Shown here one piece after another: positions 10,543 through 22,026 of a stretch of 64,000 bases of DNA. The notes beneath the pieces are model-generated. The model worked only from the letters and a program-made list of their open reading frames with translations. It made no database searches and had not been told where the DNA came from. Every line of letters begins with the position of its first letter. The first letter of the stretch is position 1. The stretch is from Anodontia alba (Eukaryota; Mollusca; Bivalvia; Lucinida; Lucinidae): contig OZ024824.1 of assembly GCA_964016985.1 (NCBI GenBank), forward strand, positions 117,572,951-117,636,950. Direction: 5' to 3'. The translations under genes were made by a program, and so were the position numbers.

Positions 10543-10970
10543 ATAAAAAGCAGTGCAGCACATTATTAACAGCCGTGCATTAACTGGCGAAAAGCCCTGT
10601 ATTAACAAGGCAATTCACGCGCTGTTAATGCACGGCTACACAACTTTCAATATGATCGTACCGGGGCCACAGATTTGCTGCCGTTACGAGATGTGTACTG
10701 CCCGGCCCTAGAACAAGCATAGTCAGTGGAAATTACGTTCATGAGACATTGGTGAAAAGGCGAAACAAAACAGTACAAGAAATGATGCGAAATGTAGCAA
10801 ATGTTTTCAGTTTTTATGCAATAATAACGATCGAACATGGTTTTTCAATGCATTAACATTAGCCAGGTCCTTTGGGAGGTGTTGAAAACTGCGGCCTTTG
10901 GCCTCGGTTTTCAACACCTCCCAAGGGACCTGGCGAATGTTAATGCATGAAAAACCATGTTTGATCCCTA
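10543..10970. mobile_element. two-hairpin fold-back element, copy 1
   Basis: Outer blocks ATTAACAGCCGTGCATTAAC and GTTAATGCACGGCT form one hairpin; a second, GGAGGTGTTGAAAAC with its inverse GTTTTCAACACCTCCC (10862-10933), forms the other. Between them lies a single-copy-looking 200-base segment. A copy in the opposite orientation is at 36717-37080. Confidence 0.7.
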
Positions 10971-11109
10971 TATTATCACACAGTCAAATTCCCTGAACAG
11001 GCTATGGGTGTCAGGCTGATCTGTAGCTTTATCTGTGCATGAAAGCTCCAGATGAGGGACATTTTTCTTACAAAATGTAACATTATTCTTCTTCTATTTC
11101 TGTATAAAA

Positions 11110-11710
11110 ATTTATTTTATTGTTAGCGGTGAAATCAGTGTATATCTGGTGAAAATAAAAGTGGTATCAATCACTAGTGAATTGATATCGTATCATTTCA
11201 CTAGTGACTGATATGATTTATATTTTCACTCCTCGCTTTGGGCGACTTCGGTTTTCTTCAGTGTTTCAGAAGTGGATGTTACCTCCACTTCAGATTTTTA
11301 AACACCTCTAACTTGTTTGTTTCTGAACTAAACTATTAAGTGTTGGTATGCATTTTCTTAGTTACAATGTAAGGAACATGCTGATATTAAAATTATTTTG
11401 ATTTGCCGAAACTTTTTGTTCTTGTTTCTCCAGCGTTTTAAATGTTAAGCACTGAGTGTCGAAACCATGACGTTCATGTTTTGTTTGGTGACGTTAGTTA
11501 TGATATCAGAAGAGCGCATTGGTGTGTAAACAATAAAATAAAAAGAAAATTTACTCTTTTTCAGTGAATACCAGAAAAATTTTCATTTCATCTCGTGTAA
11601 TGAAAACATTCAAATTTTCACTCGTGCTTCGCACTCGTGAAAATACTGATGTTTTCATTACACTCGATGACAATATTTATGGTATTCACAGCCAAAGAGT
11701 AAATATCCTC
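11110..11710. repeat. palindromic block with ACTAGTGA and TTTTCACTCGTG hairpins
   Basis: Two hairpins: ATCACTAGTGAATTGATATC-type arms (about 11165-11215) and AATGAAAACAT...TTTTCACTCGTGCTTCGCACTCGTGAAAA (about 11600-11665). The two are about 400 bases apart and may be the ends of one fold-back element; the ends were not resolved. Confidence 0.5.
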
Positions 11711-11771
11711 TATATATTGTGTTTACTTGATGTAAGAGACTCAGCAAGATGCTCTGAATTCTGGCAACATA

Positions 11772-12130
11772 CAGTCAAATTTTAATGGCTCGAACATATT
11801 TGGGACCATGGAAAATAGTTTGGGACATGGGCAGTTCGAGTCACTAAGGGTTAATCATGGTGCCAGGTCAGGAAGCAAATGGCAATAATTTAAGGAAGTC
11901 TTTTCGATCTTCTATACAATAATGGTATGTTGAGTGTGCTCATTAGAATTGCCTCATCAAGGCAATTCTAATGAGTGCACACAACATACGATTTCATGAC
12001 AAAAAAAATAAAAAATCTCTAAATATTTGTTTTCTTGAGCTATCTGAATAATTTCATAGGGACTCAAAAATGAGTTTGAATTAGCCATGGTAAACAAGTC
12101 ATCCGGGTTCAAGCTACTGAGGTTTGACTG
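11772..12130. mobile_element. pogo-like MITE (TA target), TGGCTCGAAC family
   Basis: TA at both sides; ends CAGTCAAATTTTAATGGCTC and CTGAGGTTTGACTG. The centre is a hairpin with arms TAGAATTGCCTCATCAAGGC-like sequence and GTGTGCTCATTAGAA. Ends and the TA duplication resemble pogo/Tigger-type Tc1-mariner MITEs. Confidence 0.72.
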
Positions 12131-12284
12131 TATGTATTCAATAAGAAAATATTTATTTGGATACCTCTATTATATAGGGCCACACAAATGTATATGTATC
12201 CTAAATGCTTGCCTTTCACATAGCATAACTTAAACCATGTCGTCTGCTTATATTAAAACTTGACACTTCACCATTTTATTAGCA

Positions 12285-12600
12285 GAAGGCAGGAGGCTAA
12301 ATTTACTGCCTTCTACTCTTCCAGCATGGACTTCTACTTAAAGTCTTTAAGCTTTTACCACTCTGGGCAAATTCAACAGATGACAAATGGATATTTTTTC
12401 TAATTTTTGTAGAAAATAGGCTTTGACATTTCATGCAAATTGTCTCTACTTACTTAAAACTGTTATGAAATGGTTCAAGTCTGAGTGTAAGACCACTAGA
12501 CAATTTGCATGAAACATCAAAGCCTATTTTGCTGGGAAAATAAATAAATGTTTCAAAATGTCCTCTGCTGAAAATTTGACCCAGCATTCTAAGTGTAAAC
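12285..12600. mobile_element. ATGCAAATTG hairpin MITE with loop insert
   Basis: Arms TGACATTTCATGCAAATTGT and ACAATTTGCATGAAACATCA flank a foreign loop of about 55 bases (CTACTTACTTAAAACTG ... TGTAAGACCACTA). The same loop segment occurs alone at about 9553-9608. Confidence 0.6.
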
Positions 12601-12908
12601 AAATCCTTTATAAATCTCTATTGTACCAGCCCTCTTTTTAAGGAATTTAGCCTCTTACTTCCAAACTTAATGAAAAGGCTGCATTTAAAATAATACTGCA
12701 ATTATTTGAAATCTTAATGACTGAAACAATAATGATGAGATATGCAATACTGCCCAGCAATATGTATTGAATTCTTCTTAAATTATGAATCCAGAAAACT
12801 AGAATACTAGAATATTCAGAGGATTTTTTTTATTCACCATGGAAACATGCTATTCAGCTTAAATCATATCATTCTAATGAGATACCATATTTCCATTGAA
12901 AAATACCA

Positions 12909-13180
12909 TTATGATAACACGCCTATTCGAATATATTGAAAATTTTACCATCAAAAACTGAAAGTTTTCAGATAAAAGTTCTGATTTTCTTTCATATTTC
13001 TGCTCAAAACATAGATTGTGGGTACTCATTAGAACTGCATCACCCAGGCAATTCTAACAAGTACCCACAATCTATGTTTTTGAGCAGAAATAAGAAAAAT
13101 AATGTATACCCCTGTAAACACCAGTTTTACTATATAAAAGTGATGTATAAGGGGGTCAAAATAGGCATGTTTTCGTGATG
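12909..13180. mobile_element. ACGAAAACATGCCTAT-type MITE, copy 1
   Basis: Ends ATAACACGCCTATTCGAAT and AAATAGGCATGTTTTCGTGAT. The internal hairpin ATAGATTGTGGGTACTCATT / AAGTACCCACAATCTAT is shared with other families. Copies: 32943-33218, 34224-34500 and 41244-41520. Confidence 0.75.
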
Positions 13181-13487
13181 CACTAAGAAAATTAACACCA
13201 ATATTTCTGTCCAAATTTTAATGTGAGTGGACATACAATCTAAGCAGATTACTCTGAACAGAATGTATTTGCCTCCCATACCAAAAGGGGCTATACTTAA
13301 AGAAAAGACTTTTAAGCAGATCCAGAGATTCAGGAGGAGTATTCAGTAATAATTTGAGGATAAATTTCTCCAATTCTCAATAAAAACCTATGTAGTAGGT
13401 ACTCATTAGAAGTGCCTCAGCAAAGCACCCACAACATGTTCTTTTGGAGAAATAAGAATATCCAGAATCATCACCAAAGACTCCTTC

Positions 13488-13698
13488 TTAACCCTTGTCA
13501 TGCTGAATAAATTAAGATGCCATGCCCACTCCTACTTTTCAGCCAATCAGATTGCTTGGTCTGGATTGTTGCTATAAACTCATAAACTTAATGGCAAATT
13601 GCAGATTCAGATCAGTTGGCTTCTTCAGAAGCCAACTGATCTGGATCTACACTGTTTGCAAAGGCAGGGTATATCCTGGTTCAGCATGAAAAGGGTAA
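13488..13698. mobile_element. TTAA MITE, CCCTTGTC family
   Basis: TTAACCCTTGTCATGCTGAA at the left, GGTTCAGCATGAAAAGGGTAA at the right with one changed base in the last TTAA. The hairpin AGTTGGCTTCTT/AAGAAGCCAACT is intact. Confidence 0.83.
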
Positions 13699-13868
13699 GC
13701 AAGTACATGTATTCCGAGCTCCCATAAGAAGGAAATAAACTCTATACTGGTGAAATGGTTCCCTTATGAAAAGTGTGGCAAAAGCTCAGGCTTAGACTAA
13801 AGGATTCCTCTTTGAGGTACAGCCAGTCATCTTAAAGATTGCTTTACTGTTTTTAGCCTTATACATAC

Positions 13869-13982
13869 CTTTATTCTCACTTTGTTTGTAGGACACTCAA
13901 TTGACCTGATGTCAAAGGGCATTGCAATGGTAATCTGTACAGTTGTTTCCCCTTGTCTCACCTCCACAGTGTCAGTGTCATG
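13869..13982 (-). CDS. PARP4: PARP4 exon: VIT-vWA linker (residues 786-823)
   Basis: 38 codons, phase 0 on both sides, acceptor GATTTACAG-like (AATTTACAG region before 13982) and donor AATAAAG then GTATGT. The product HDTDTVEVRQGETTVQITIA then MPFDIRSIECPTNKVRIK corresponds to the T-V-x-x-x...S-F-S-L-T-M-S-I-E-M-P-Y segment between VIT and vWA of PARP4. Conservation is modest, but phase, position and the MPF motif support it. Confidence 0.85.
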
Positions 13983-14778
13983 CTGTAAATGTATGCTGAT
14001 CACATTTAGATAATAACAAAAAATATGCTATTTATTTACATATCAAATATGCTATTTATTTACATATCATTATGGGTTAGGACATAGTCAGAAACATAAT
14101 ATCAACTAAGGGACATTCCAATCAAACAGCTACAATTGGCTCATGAATTTTGTAAGAATAGCATATTAATGAATGACAAAAAGGAAAATTTCAGAAATAA
14201 ATAAGTCTATATATTCTTTCATTTCTTTTACATAAAAATCTTTTTTAAATTATAAAATACAAAAAATAAGGGGAATGGAAATGCCTTTAAGGGGACTAAC
14301 TCTAACAGGAATATATTAACTTCCCTTCTTATTTGGGGTTACTTTTTAAAAGAACAAAAACGAATTTGCTCCTTCTGGGAGTTGCAAAGCCGTCTCAAAG
14401 GATTCAAATAACAAGGAGGAAAAGTCCTGTCTGCAATAAGTGTATCCTTTTGCAAAATAGTCTTTCACCTGAAGGCAGTTTATGAGTCGTGTACTTGCTG
14501 CAGATTAGTATTTTATTGTCACTCAGTTGCTTCCTGTATTCTGTGAACGGTTCCATAGCTCCAGATTTTTCAACCAAAATGTACTGATATTTTTTATTTC
14601 TCCACAAAAACATACCCTGACTCCTTAGAAATACCTTGGCTAGGCACTTCTAATGAGTACTCTCAGGACCATCTCAGAGACACTTCTAATGAGTACTCAC
14701 AACATATGTTTTTGTTGAGAACAAGAAAAATACTATCTGGATAGCCCCTCTTTTCTGGAGCTATAGAAAACATTACCA

Positions 14779-14957
14779 ATAACCCATTGTAGTCCCGTAA
14801 AAGGGTAATTGGCAAACAGTGGAGACCCACATCAGACGCTACAGTTTAGCCATTTTTCTCTAGGAATATGTAAATCTCCTAGCCGGATGTACCTAAAATT
14901 GAAATTGGAGTCTTCCAATATATAGTGTGGGAGAGTCTTTTCAGCCTACAAGGGTTA
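14779..14957. mobile_element. CCCATTGTAG-type MITE, internally deleted
   Basis: Starts AACCCATTGTAGTCC and ends CCTACAAGGGTTAA, with the same TATATTGGAAGA-like internal segment (in opposite orientation) as the copy at 3029. The right arm of the central hairpin is missing. Confidence 0.6.
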
Positions 14958-15774
14958 AAGAGGTCTTTAGATTATATACAGACAGGAATGGTCCAGAGCA
15001 TCCTGCCAGTTTACTTGTCTTCACTGCAAAAACTTTTGTCATTTTATGACTTTGGATAGATACACAAGTACTGACTTTGTTTCAAAAAGGTATAAAAAAA
15101 ATTACATGTCCATGAATATTCATTATCCCATTTATATCCTATGTTCTCTTCTTCCAGACCTCTTTCGACCAGTAACAGAGTCCACTAACAGGGTGGCAGC
15201 TTAGTTTTTATTTTTACTATATTTTATAGAAATTCCTGTAATTAATGCTAACAAGAGCTCCGCAAGCAGGGCATTATACGCCCATGGCAAGTTATAAGAT
15301 GTAGCTCATAAACTGGCTCCTGTACAATTCAGTGCTCCGGACGTAAAGTGTAAGTGGAATTCATTGGAAACAAAAAACTTTAAAAAAAACATTTCAATAG
15401 GGCATAACTCTGCTGATATTTGGTGAACTGAAACCTAAGGGTCCAAGCTGGCCCAGAAATTTAGGGAGAAGTGACTTCACCCTCCTGGGAAAATAAGGAG
15501 AAGTTTGCTGCATCTAGGGAGAAATGCTTTGGGACGGAGGACGCACGACAGAAGCATGGCTATACTATAAGCTCATATAAGCCTTTGGCTAATTCGTTTT
15601 TCCTATACTTCAATATCTGACCAAACAATTACAAAACAAAAATAAATAACCAAAAAAACAAAACAAAAAAAAAAAAATGCTGCAAGAATTTTTTTTTTAA
15701 ACCTTTAATATGTTTTAAACTGAGTTTATTTTTTGTTCAAGGGTTGCAACTCAGAAGAGTATAAAAAAAAAAAA

Positions 15775-16050
15775 CAACAACAAGAAAAACGCCTCATGAC
15801 ATTATGGACGGGATTTTCAAAAAGTATATCTTTGACAACGCCCGACGCCCGCCTGCTCCCTCGGACTTCGCTATTTTAAAGGACCTATTTTTTTTTAAAA
15901 ACCCGTCCAACAAGAAAAATACATAATGGCATTATGGATGCGTTTTTCAAAAGGTTAACCAAAAGGTAAACCTCGGACGATACCAGACGCCTGCCCATCA
16001 CTATTTTAAAGGACGTATTTGTTTTTTTTTTTAAAAAAAACCCTTCCAAA
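15775..16050. repeat. two tandem copies of the insert found at 19845
   Basis: Two units of about 130 bases, each with CAACAAGAAAAA, CATTATGGA and CTATTTTAAAGGAC, ending in AAAAACCCGTCC or AAACCCTTCC. The palindromic ends (GGAC...TTTT and AAAA...GTCC) suggest a small fold-back element. Confidence 0.5.
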
Positions 16051-16469
16051 AATCCCGAAAGAACTATGTTGATATTTTTTAAGCTTCTTAATTCTATATC
16101 ATTTAATAAAAACATTAAACTATAATTACCCGCCGATATTGTGTCACGGGCAGACAACTCCATAAAAAATTGACGAAATTTGCCCATTAGCAATCCCAAA
16201 CCAGATCTCCACAGTATCAATGCACATACCAAGTTTGTTGAAAAGCCATTGTTGTTTACTCAAGTTATCATCCGCAAACGAAAAATGGACAGACGGACGG
16301 ATGGCTGTTCCAGTAATTCGGGTTTAGGGGCTATGTCCCATTATATATTTCCAAAGGGTTTTAAGGGCTATAAGCTCCCTAACCCAAAGGTTTATAATAT
16401 ATCTTAACAGAATAAAGCACAAGAGTTGTCAGAAGACAATGCAGCTAGCCGGACAGGGTTGATCGGATA

Positions 16470-17575
16470 AAAACACAATCTTTAAATATTAAAGATTAAA
16501 TGCAGAACTTAAAACATAGCTATAAATGACAGAGTATGACCTGACTTTGATGTCTGTTGAATGTAAAACTGAGGGAGGGGTATATGCCATTGAAACATTT
16601 ACTTTTGAAAACTTAAACACAGAACTCAAACATGGGTTTAAATGACATAGTATGACCTGACCTTGACTTAGGCAGAAGGTCAACCTGAGGAAGGGGTGTG
16701 TGTTATTGAAAGGTCTTACCCTAAGGTATTTGTGGGCCAAATATTAAAGCAGTATCTTGAATACTTCAGCGGTTCAAACACTTTTCAAAACTTAAACGCA
16801 GAACTCCAACATGGGTGTAAATGACAAAGTATGATCTGACCTTGACCTTGACCTAGACAGAAGGTCAAACTGAGGAAAGAGTGTGTGCTAATGAAAGGTC
16901 TTACCCTAACATTGGTGTGGGCCAAATATTAAAGCAGTATCTTGAACACTTCAGCAGTTACAAACACTTTTCAAAACTTAAACGCAGAACTCCAACATTG
17001 GTTTAAATGACCAAGTATGACCTGACCTTGACCTGAAGAAAGGTCTTACCCTAACATTGGTGTGGGCCAAATATTAAAGCTCTACCTTGAATACTTCCGC
17101 AGTTATGTACACTTTTCAAAACTAAAACGCAAAACTAAAACATGGGTGTAAATGACAAAGTAAGAACTGACCTTGACCTACATAAAGGGTCTAACTGGGG
17201 ATGGGAGTGTATGCTATTGAAAGGTCTTACCCTAGGGTAGGTGTAGCCCAAATATAAAAGCAGTACCTTAAACAGTTAAAAAACTATGCACACCTTTGAA
17301 AACTTAAACATTGTGCTAACGTGGACGCTAACGTGGACCCGACGTGGATGCTGACAGATGCCGACGCCAACGACTGGGTGACAACATAAGCTCTCCAGGG
17401 ACATAGTCCCGGTGAGCTAATAATGTGGTTACAATATTAAACCCCCTAACCCTAACTTCTGGCTTGGACGGATGGACATACAAATGATGGACAGACAGAC
17501 GGACTGACAGACACACGGATGTCCAGCATGAAACCATAATACCCCACCAATGTCGTGTGTTGGGGTATAATAACT
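16470..17575. mobile_element. tandem-repeat element with GACCTGACCTTGAC units
   Basis: Four to five units of about 150-185 bases with AACTTAAACGCAGAACTCC, AAATGACAAAGTATGACCTG and GGTCTTACCCTAA. Then CGTGGACGC repeats, ACAGACAGACGGACTGACAG and a hairpin ATACCCCACCAATGTCGTGTGTTGGGGTAT at the right end. Confidence 0.6.
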
Positions 17576-18710
17576 TATTTATAAAGATTTAATAACGGCA
17601 AGATTTCTGTGCAAATCTAATAAAAGAAGAGGAAAAAAAAACAACAAATAACTTGCCCATATGGCCATAACTTTCAGTTATTTGCAAAAAAATATACCTA
17701 TTATAAAATAAAATTTGCACACTATTACCTCTAATACAATATGCTGCCAAAAGTTTACGGAAATTTTCAAAAGGGCATAACTCTGCCAATATTTGGTGCA
17801 CTGTAACCTTGAAATAATATACGCTGCTTCACATCATCATGTAACTATTTATGAAGCCTCAGCTTGATTCGATGTAAACTGCAGGAGTTAGCCAGAAAAG
17901 AAAAATTTACAGAAATTTTCAGAGGGGTATATCTATGCTAATATTTGGTGGCCTTTCACCTTGAAATAATATGCACTGCTCCACATCATGGTCTAACTAC
18001 ATATCAAGTTTCAGCTTGATCAGATGTAAGCTATAGAAGGAGTTAGCTGGAAACAAAAAGTTAACAGAAATTTTCAAAAGGGCATAACTCTGCTAATATT
18101 TAGCATACTGTAACCTCGAAATAATATGCGCAGCTCCACATCATGATCTAACTATAAATGAAGTTTCAGCTTAATCGGATGTATAGTGAAGGAAGAGTTA
18201 ACCAGAAATGAAAAGTTTACAGAAATTTTCAAAGGGACATAACTCTGTTAATATTTGGTGAACTGTAACCTTGAAATAATGCGCGCTGCTTCACATCATG
18301 GTCTAACTATATACCAAGTTTCAGCTTGATCGAATGTAAACTGTAGGAGGAGTTAGCCAGAAAGAAAAAATTTACGGACTGATGAACGCCAGACCCTGTA
18401 ACATAAAATGTCCCGTTTTTCAAACGGGCGTATAAAAAGTGTGGATCCTGATCAGATGCCATATTCTGCAGCATCCGATTTGGGTCTGCACTGTTTGCTA
18501 ATTATCCTTTTGGGGCTTTTTCAGACTAAAATGGGTTAACAAACTTTTATGTAAACCATGATGCACCATAAAGTTGTATAAATACAGTATTCTGATTAAA
18601 ATGATATTTTACTAGACAAAATCATGTTGAGAAATTCTTGTCAGCTTACTTTCCTGTAAAACAAAATAAAAGCATGAAAGAAAGTGATAATGTATAATTT
18701 TTTCTTCTAC

Positions 18711-18875
18711 CTGTGTGACGTCTTTCATAGCTGTGTCTCGCTTCCAGGGTGCCACACTGCCTGGGAGTCTAAAACTGATCAGCTCCCCTTCCACTTGTAA
18801 TTCAGCCACATATGTAATCTTGATGAGGACAGATGCTCCTGGGGGTAGGTTACCAACACTCACAGTAAATACATC
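18711..18875 (-). CDS. PARP4: PARP4 exon: VIT domain end (residues 731-785)
   Basis: 55 codons, phase 0 at both ends, acceptor GTGTTATAG and donor CACACAG then GTAGAA. Begins DVFTVSVGNLPPGASVLIKI and continues TYVAELQVEGELISFRLPGS VAPW. The F-x-V-x-V-G-N-L-P-P-x-x-x-V-x-I-x-I-x-Y block is the C-terminal half of VIT domains and is almost the same as in vertebrate PARP4. Confidence 0.96.
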
Positions 18876-19377
18876 CTATAACACAGTCATAAAAGATATT
18901 TCATGCAACAGTTACAAAATCTAAGGAAAAATCATTCAGTTATCTTCTGTTACTTTTGCCAGTAAAATGATGATGGTCAAACATGTGTCCCGATGTAATA
19001 TCAGGTTTGTATTAATCTTTAGCACTCTATAAGCAAATTAAGCTGATTATGTATTGTGTTTAATATTTCTTGCAAATTGTGACTTTGACAATTAGCGTAG
19101 ACTATCAACTACCATTTCCTAGGAGAACTATTTTTAAATGTCGTCTTCTGAAATTTTTACCAAGGAAACAATCATCAATATCAATGTCCAAGACTATTTT
19201 GGCTAAAACAAGCTAGTCCCCATGTCCCCTTGACTTCTTGTACTCAGGGTCTAGAGTGTCCACATATTGTGCTAATGAACAGCTAAGACTTTGGCCAGAC
19301 TGTTCTGATGCACTGGTGGCCATAAGTATTAAATATTTGCATTTCAGTAAGTGTCAGTTTTCCCACTCTAGGCCTTA

Positions 19378-19732
19378 AATACCGTATTCGACCTAATTAC
19401 CGCACATACCCCTATAAGCGCACAGTCAAGAAATTCCGTAGTCTTCAGATTACAACCAGTGTACTTTTTTCTTTACTTCTTTACAAAGGCATTAGTTGTG
19501 GGTACTCGTTTGAATTGCATCGACAAGTCGATGCAATTCAAATGAGTACCCACAACATATGCCTTTGTAAAGAAAGTCAGTAAAAATCGCATAGTCATCA
19601 TTAAATAAGTCCTTTTCTGATCTTTTTTATAGTGTATCCTTAGTAGATAGATACATATTTGACCACAAATGAGTGTGTCCTGTAAGTTTGAAAAACCTAA
19701 GTGCACAGTGCGGTAATTAGGTCGAATAAGGT
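19378..19732. mobile_element. ACCGTATTCGACC-ended MITE, copy 1
   Basis: Inverted ends ACCGTATTCGACCTAATTAC and GTAATTAGGTCGAATAAGGT. The centre is a hairpin TTGTGGGTACTCGTTTGAAT / ATTCAAATGAGTACCCACAA. No coding capacity. Confidence 0.8.
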
Positions 19733-19844
19733 ATTGTTTGTTTGAGCAGCAAATATCATCACTAGACCATATGGTATGAAGCACACATCTACATAGGTCA
19801 CAACTTTCAATCAATAAGTATTGCTATTTTTCTAATTTCTCCAG

Positions 19845-20003
19845 AAAAAAAACAACAAGAAAAACTCCTAACAGCATTATGGACAGGTTTTTAAAAAGGT
19901 TAACCAAAAGGCAAACCTGGCGCCCTGGCGCCAGATGCCAGCCCTCCCGCCTGCCTACCTGCCCAGACATCGCTATTTTAAAGGATAGATTTTCTTAAAA
20001 ACC
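19845..20003. mobile_element. GC-rich insert nested in a hairpin MITE
   Basis: A segment with AACAAGAAAAACTCCTAAC at one side and TTAAAAACCTGTCC at the other, GC-rich in the middle (CTGGCGCCCTGGCGCC), separates TTTCTCCAG-A from AACATATGTTGTGGGT, which are adjacent in the plain MITE. A related unit occurs twice in tandem at about 15775-16050. Confidence 0.6.
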
Positions 20004-20164
20004 TGTCCAAAAACAACATATGTTGTGGGTACTCATTGGAAATGCTTCACTGAGGCAGTTCAATGAGTACCCAAAAGATATGTTTTGATGGAGAAATGTG
20101 AAAAATATTTATCTGGATAAACCTCTTATCTAGAGTTACAAAAGCCTTTATGGTTCTTCATATA

Positions 20165-20494
20165 CAGTCTACTCTCCTTATCTCGAATAACTGCTTATCT
20201 TGAAGTGAAAATCTGGTCCATGTTTCATCATAGAAATCTAACAACAGGTAACAAAATATTGTGGAAAAGAGGAGAAATAGCTCCTAAGGAGCATTTTCTC
20301 CTCTTTTCCACAATATTTTGAATATATCTCTAACTTTAGGAGACAAATCACATATTCACTTGTTAAATGCAGTTGTTCTTTTTATTCTTCCTCAATTCTG
20401 CAAGTCTGATATGGTGTCTGCAAGATGTTGCTGTACAGATATCTCCAAGTCTTTCAAAGAGTCCCTTGGACTTTGAGATAATGAGAGTCAACTG
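20165..20494. mobile_element. pogo-like MITE (TA target), CTCGAATAAC family
   Basis: Starts after TA with CAGTCTACTCTCCTTATC. Central hairpin arms AATATTGTGGAAAAGAGG and CCTCTTTTCCACAATATT. The end GAGAGTCAACTGG is decayed. Confidence 0.72.
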
Positions 20495-20566
20495 GACATG
20501 TATAGCATAAAGCTGAGTTTTATCAACAGCATAAAGCAATTTTTTATCAAGATCTAGCTAATTTAC

Positions 20567-20791
20567 TGGAGTTTCTTCATCCTGGTCCATTAGATATGCG
20601 CCATGTCCCTCACTGACTGCTTTCTTGTATTCTTTATGAGCTGTCTCTTTCTCTTTCACCTCTCCAACAATGTGTTTGCCATTAATGAAGGCCTCAAATC
20701 CACATACAGCTGCCATATCACCAAGAGGAAACACATACTTTGCCTCCAGAGTCTCGCTGCTGTTGTTGTGATATTCTTGTAAAACTACCAC
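20567..20791 (-). CDS. PARP4: PARP4 exon: VIT domain (residues 656-730)
   Basis: 75 codons, phase 0 at both ends, acceptor CTATTTCTTCAG and donor CTCCA then GTAAAT. The translation VVVLQEYHNNSSETLEAKYV then FPLGDMAAVCGFEAFINGKH and IVGEVKEKETAHKEY matches the VIT signature (E-A-K-Y-x-F-P-L, V-x-G-F-x-A, K-E-x-E-x-A-x-x-x-Y). VIT with vWA is also found in inter-alpha-trypsin inhibitors; in PARP4 the pair follows the ART domain. The similarity to vertebrate PARP4 is high here. Confidence 0.96.
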
Positions 20792-20959
20792 CTGAAGAAA
20801 TAGGAAAAATAACAATATGTCCTGGAGTTGAAAAATAAAGACTAAAACAAAACATATAAACAAACAAGTTAATCAGCCAAAAACAATGTGTTAGGGTTAA
20901 AGGACACGTCAACCCTTGTGGGTCATTTTGTGTTGTCTCCCGAGAAAGGGAGAAAAGAG

Positions 20960-21046
20960 ATAGAAGAGATAGTAGAAGAGATGAAAGAGAGGGACAGGAA
21001 GGGATAGAAGAGATAGTAGAAGAGATGAAAGAGAGGGACAGGGAAG
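20960..21046. repeat. purine-rich 44-bp duplication
   Basis: GATAGAAGAGATAGTAGAAG with GATGAAAGAGAGGGACAGG occurs twice, 44 bases apart, in a purine-rich block from 20935 to 21085. A serine-rich open frame on the other strand is a composition artefact. Confidence 0.8.
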
Positions 21047-21179
21047 AAAGAAGAACAGGAATGAAGGTGAAGAAACAGAAGAAATAAAAATATTCCGCCA
21101 CTACCCTTACCTGCTACAAGGATAGCAAGCTTTGCCCAACTGTAATCAAGCAAAACAAAAAACAAATAAAACTAGAGCT

Positions 21180-21906
21180 GTCAGAGAATCTGACTATAGC
21201 CCCCCTGCAGCTCTATCAGAGGAGAAATACATATAGTGTTGAAATATTTTGAATCCATCCTTACCAGGTAACACCACTGTAGGCCATGGTAACATGGCAT
21301 CCTAAAACCTACCAAGGTAATTTAATCCATGAGTTATGGGCCCTTGGCCCTGATTCCTGAATACATGATACATCAACCCACTGTCCATGCATGTACCACT
21401 TTTTCAAAGCCCCCAAGTGTGGTATAAGTTCTATTGAAGAAGGACCACTAACATAAAAGTTATTGAGCAAAATGCATTTTAATTTTCTGAAAACCTACCA
21501 AGGGACATAACTCCAAGAGTTATGGACCCTTGGCCCTATTCCTGTATACACAATACATCCAGACACTGTCCATGTTGATAAGAGCTTTCAGCTTTTCTAG
21601 CTTTCATAGTTCCTTAAAAATCTGTGATGAAAATTTTCAAGAATGGCAAAATTTGAAAACCTATGAAAGGACATAACTCCAAGAATTATGGGCCCTTGGC
21701 CACCATTCTGCCACTACATCTTACTTACCTTAGTGACCAAAGTGTGGTATTAGTTTCACTGAAGAAGGACCACAAACATAAAAGCTATGAAGCAAAATGC
21801 ATTTTAAATTTTGAAAACCTACCAAGGGACATAACTCCAAGAGTTATGGGCCCTTGGCCACTATTCTGCGATAATCCAGTATAGCCCCACTTTTTCAAAG
21901 ATGGGC
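21180..21906. mobile_element. tandem-repeat element with GGACATAACTCCAAG units
   Basis: Four units of about 160-180 bases, each with AAACCTACCAAGGGACATA and TTATGGGCCCTTGGCC. The ends GACTATAGCCCCC and GATGGGCTATA are inverted (TATAGCCC). Same general build as the pearl-like elements but without an ACGG tract. Confidence 0.55.
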
Positions 21907-22026
21907 TATAATAATGACAACAAAAATTTAAGTGAAGATACCCAGGAAATGCCCAAATCCCGAGGCACCAAAAGAAGGAGAGATGAGGAACAAAGAAAAC
22001 ACAAAACACTTTGTCCAATGCTTATA

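Larger units (their letters stand above)
15244..18436. mobile_element. pearl-like element split by further repeats
   Basis: The left end (AAGAGCTCCGCAAGCAGGGC, ATTATACGCCCATGG) lies at 15244-15360 and the right end (CGTTTTTCAAACGGGCGTAT) at 18436, with four core units of about 153 bases only at 17750-18370. Between them are the fold-back pair at 15775-16050 and a second tandem-repeat element (16470-17570), so this looks like one element opened by later insertions, though two separate fragments are possible. Confidence 0.5.

Noticed and set aside
16060..16407. Short frames on both strands around a GACAGACGGACGG stretch
   Set aside because: Repeat-derived; the stretch resembles the right part of pearl-like elements and has no coding signal.
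20718..21165. Serine- and leucine-rich minus-strand frames
   Set aside because: Produced by the purine-rich duplication; the true VIT exon uses another frame with proper splice sites.
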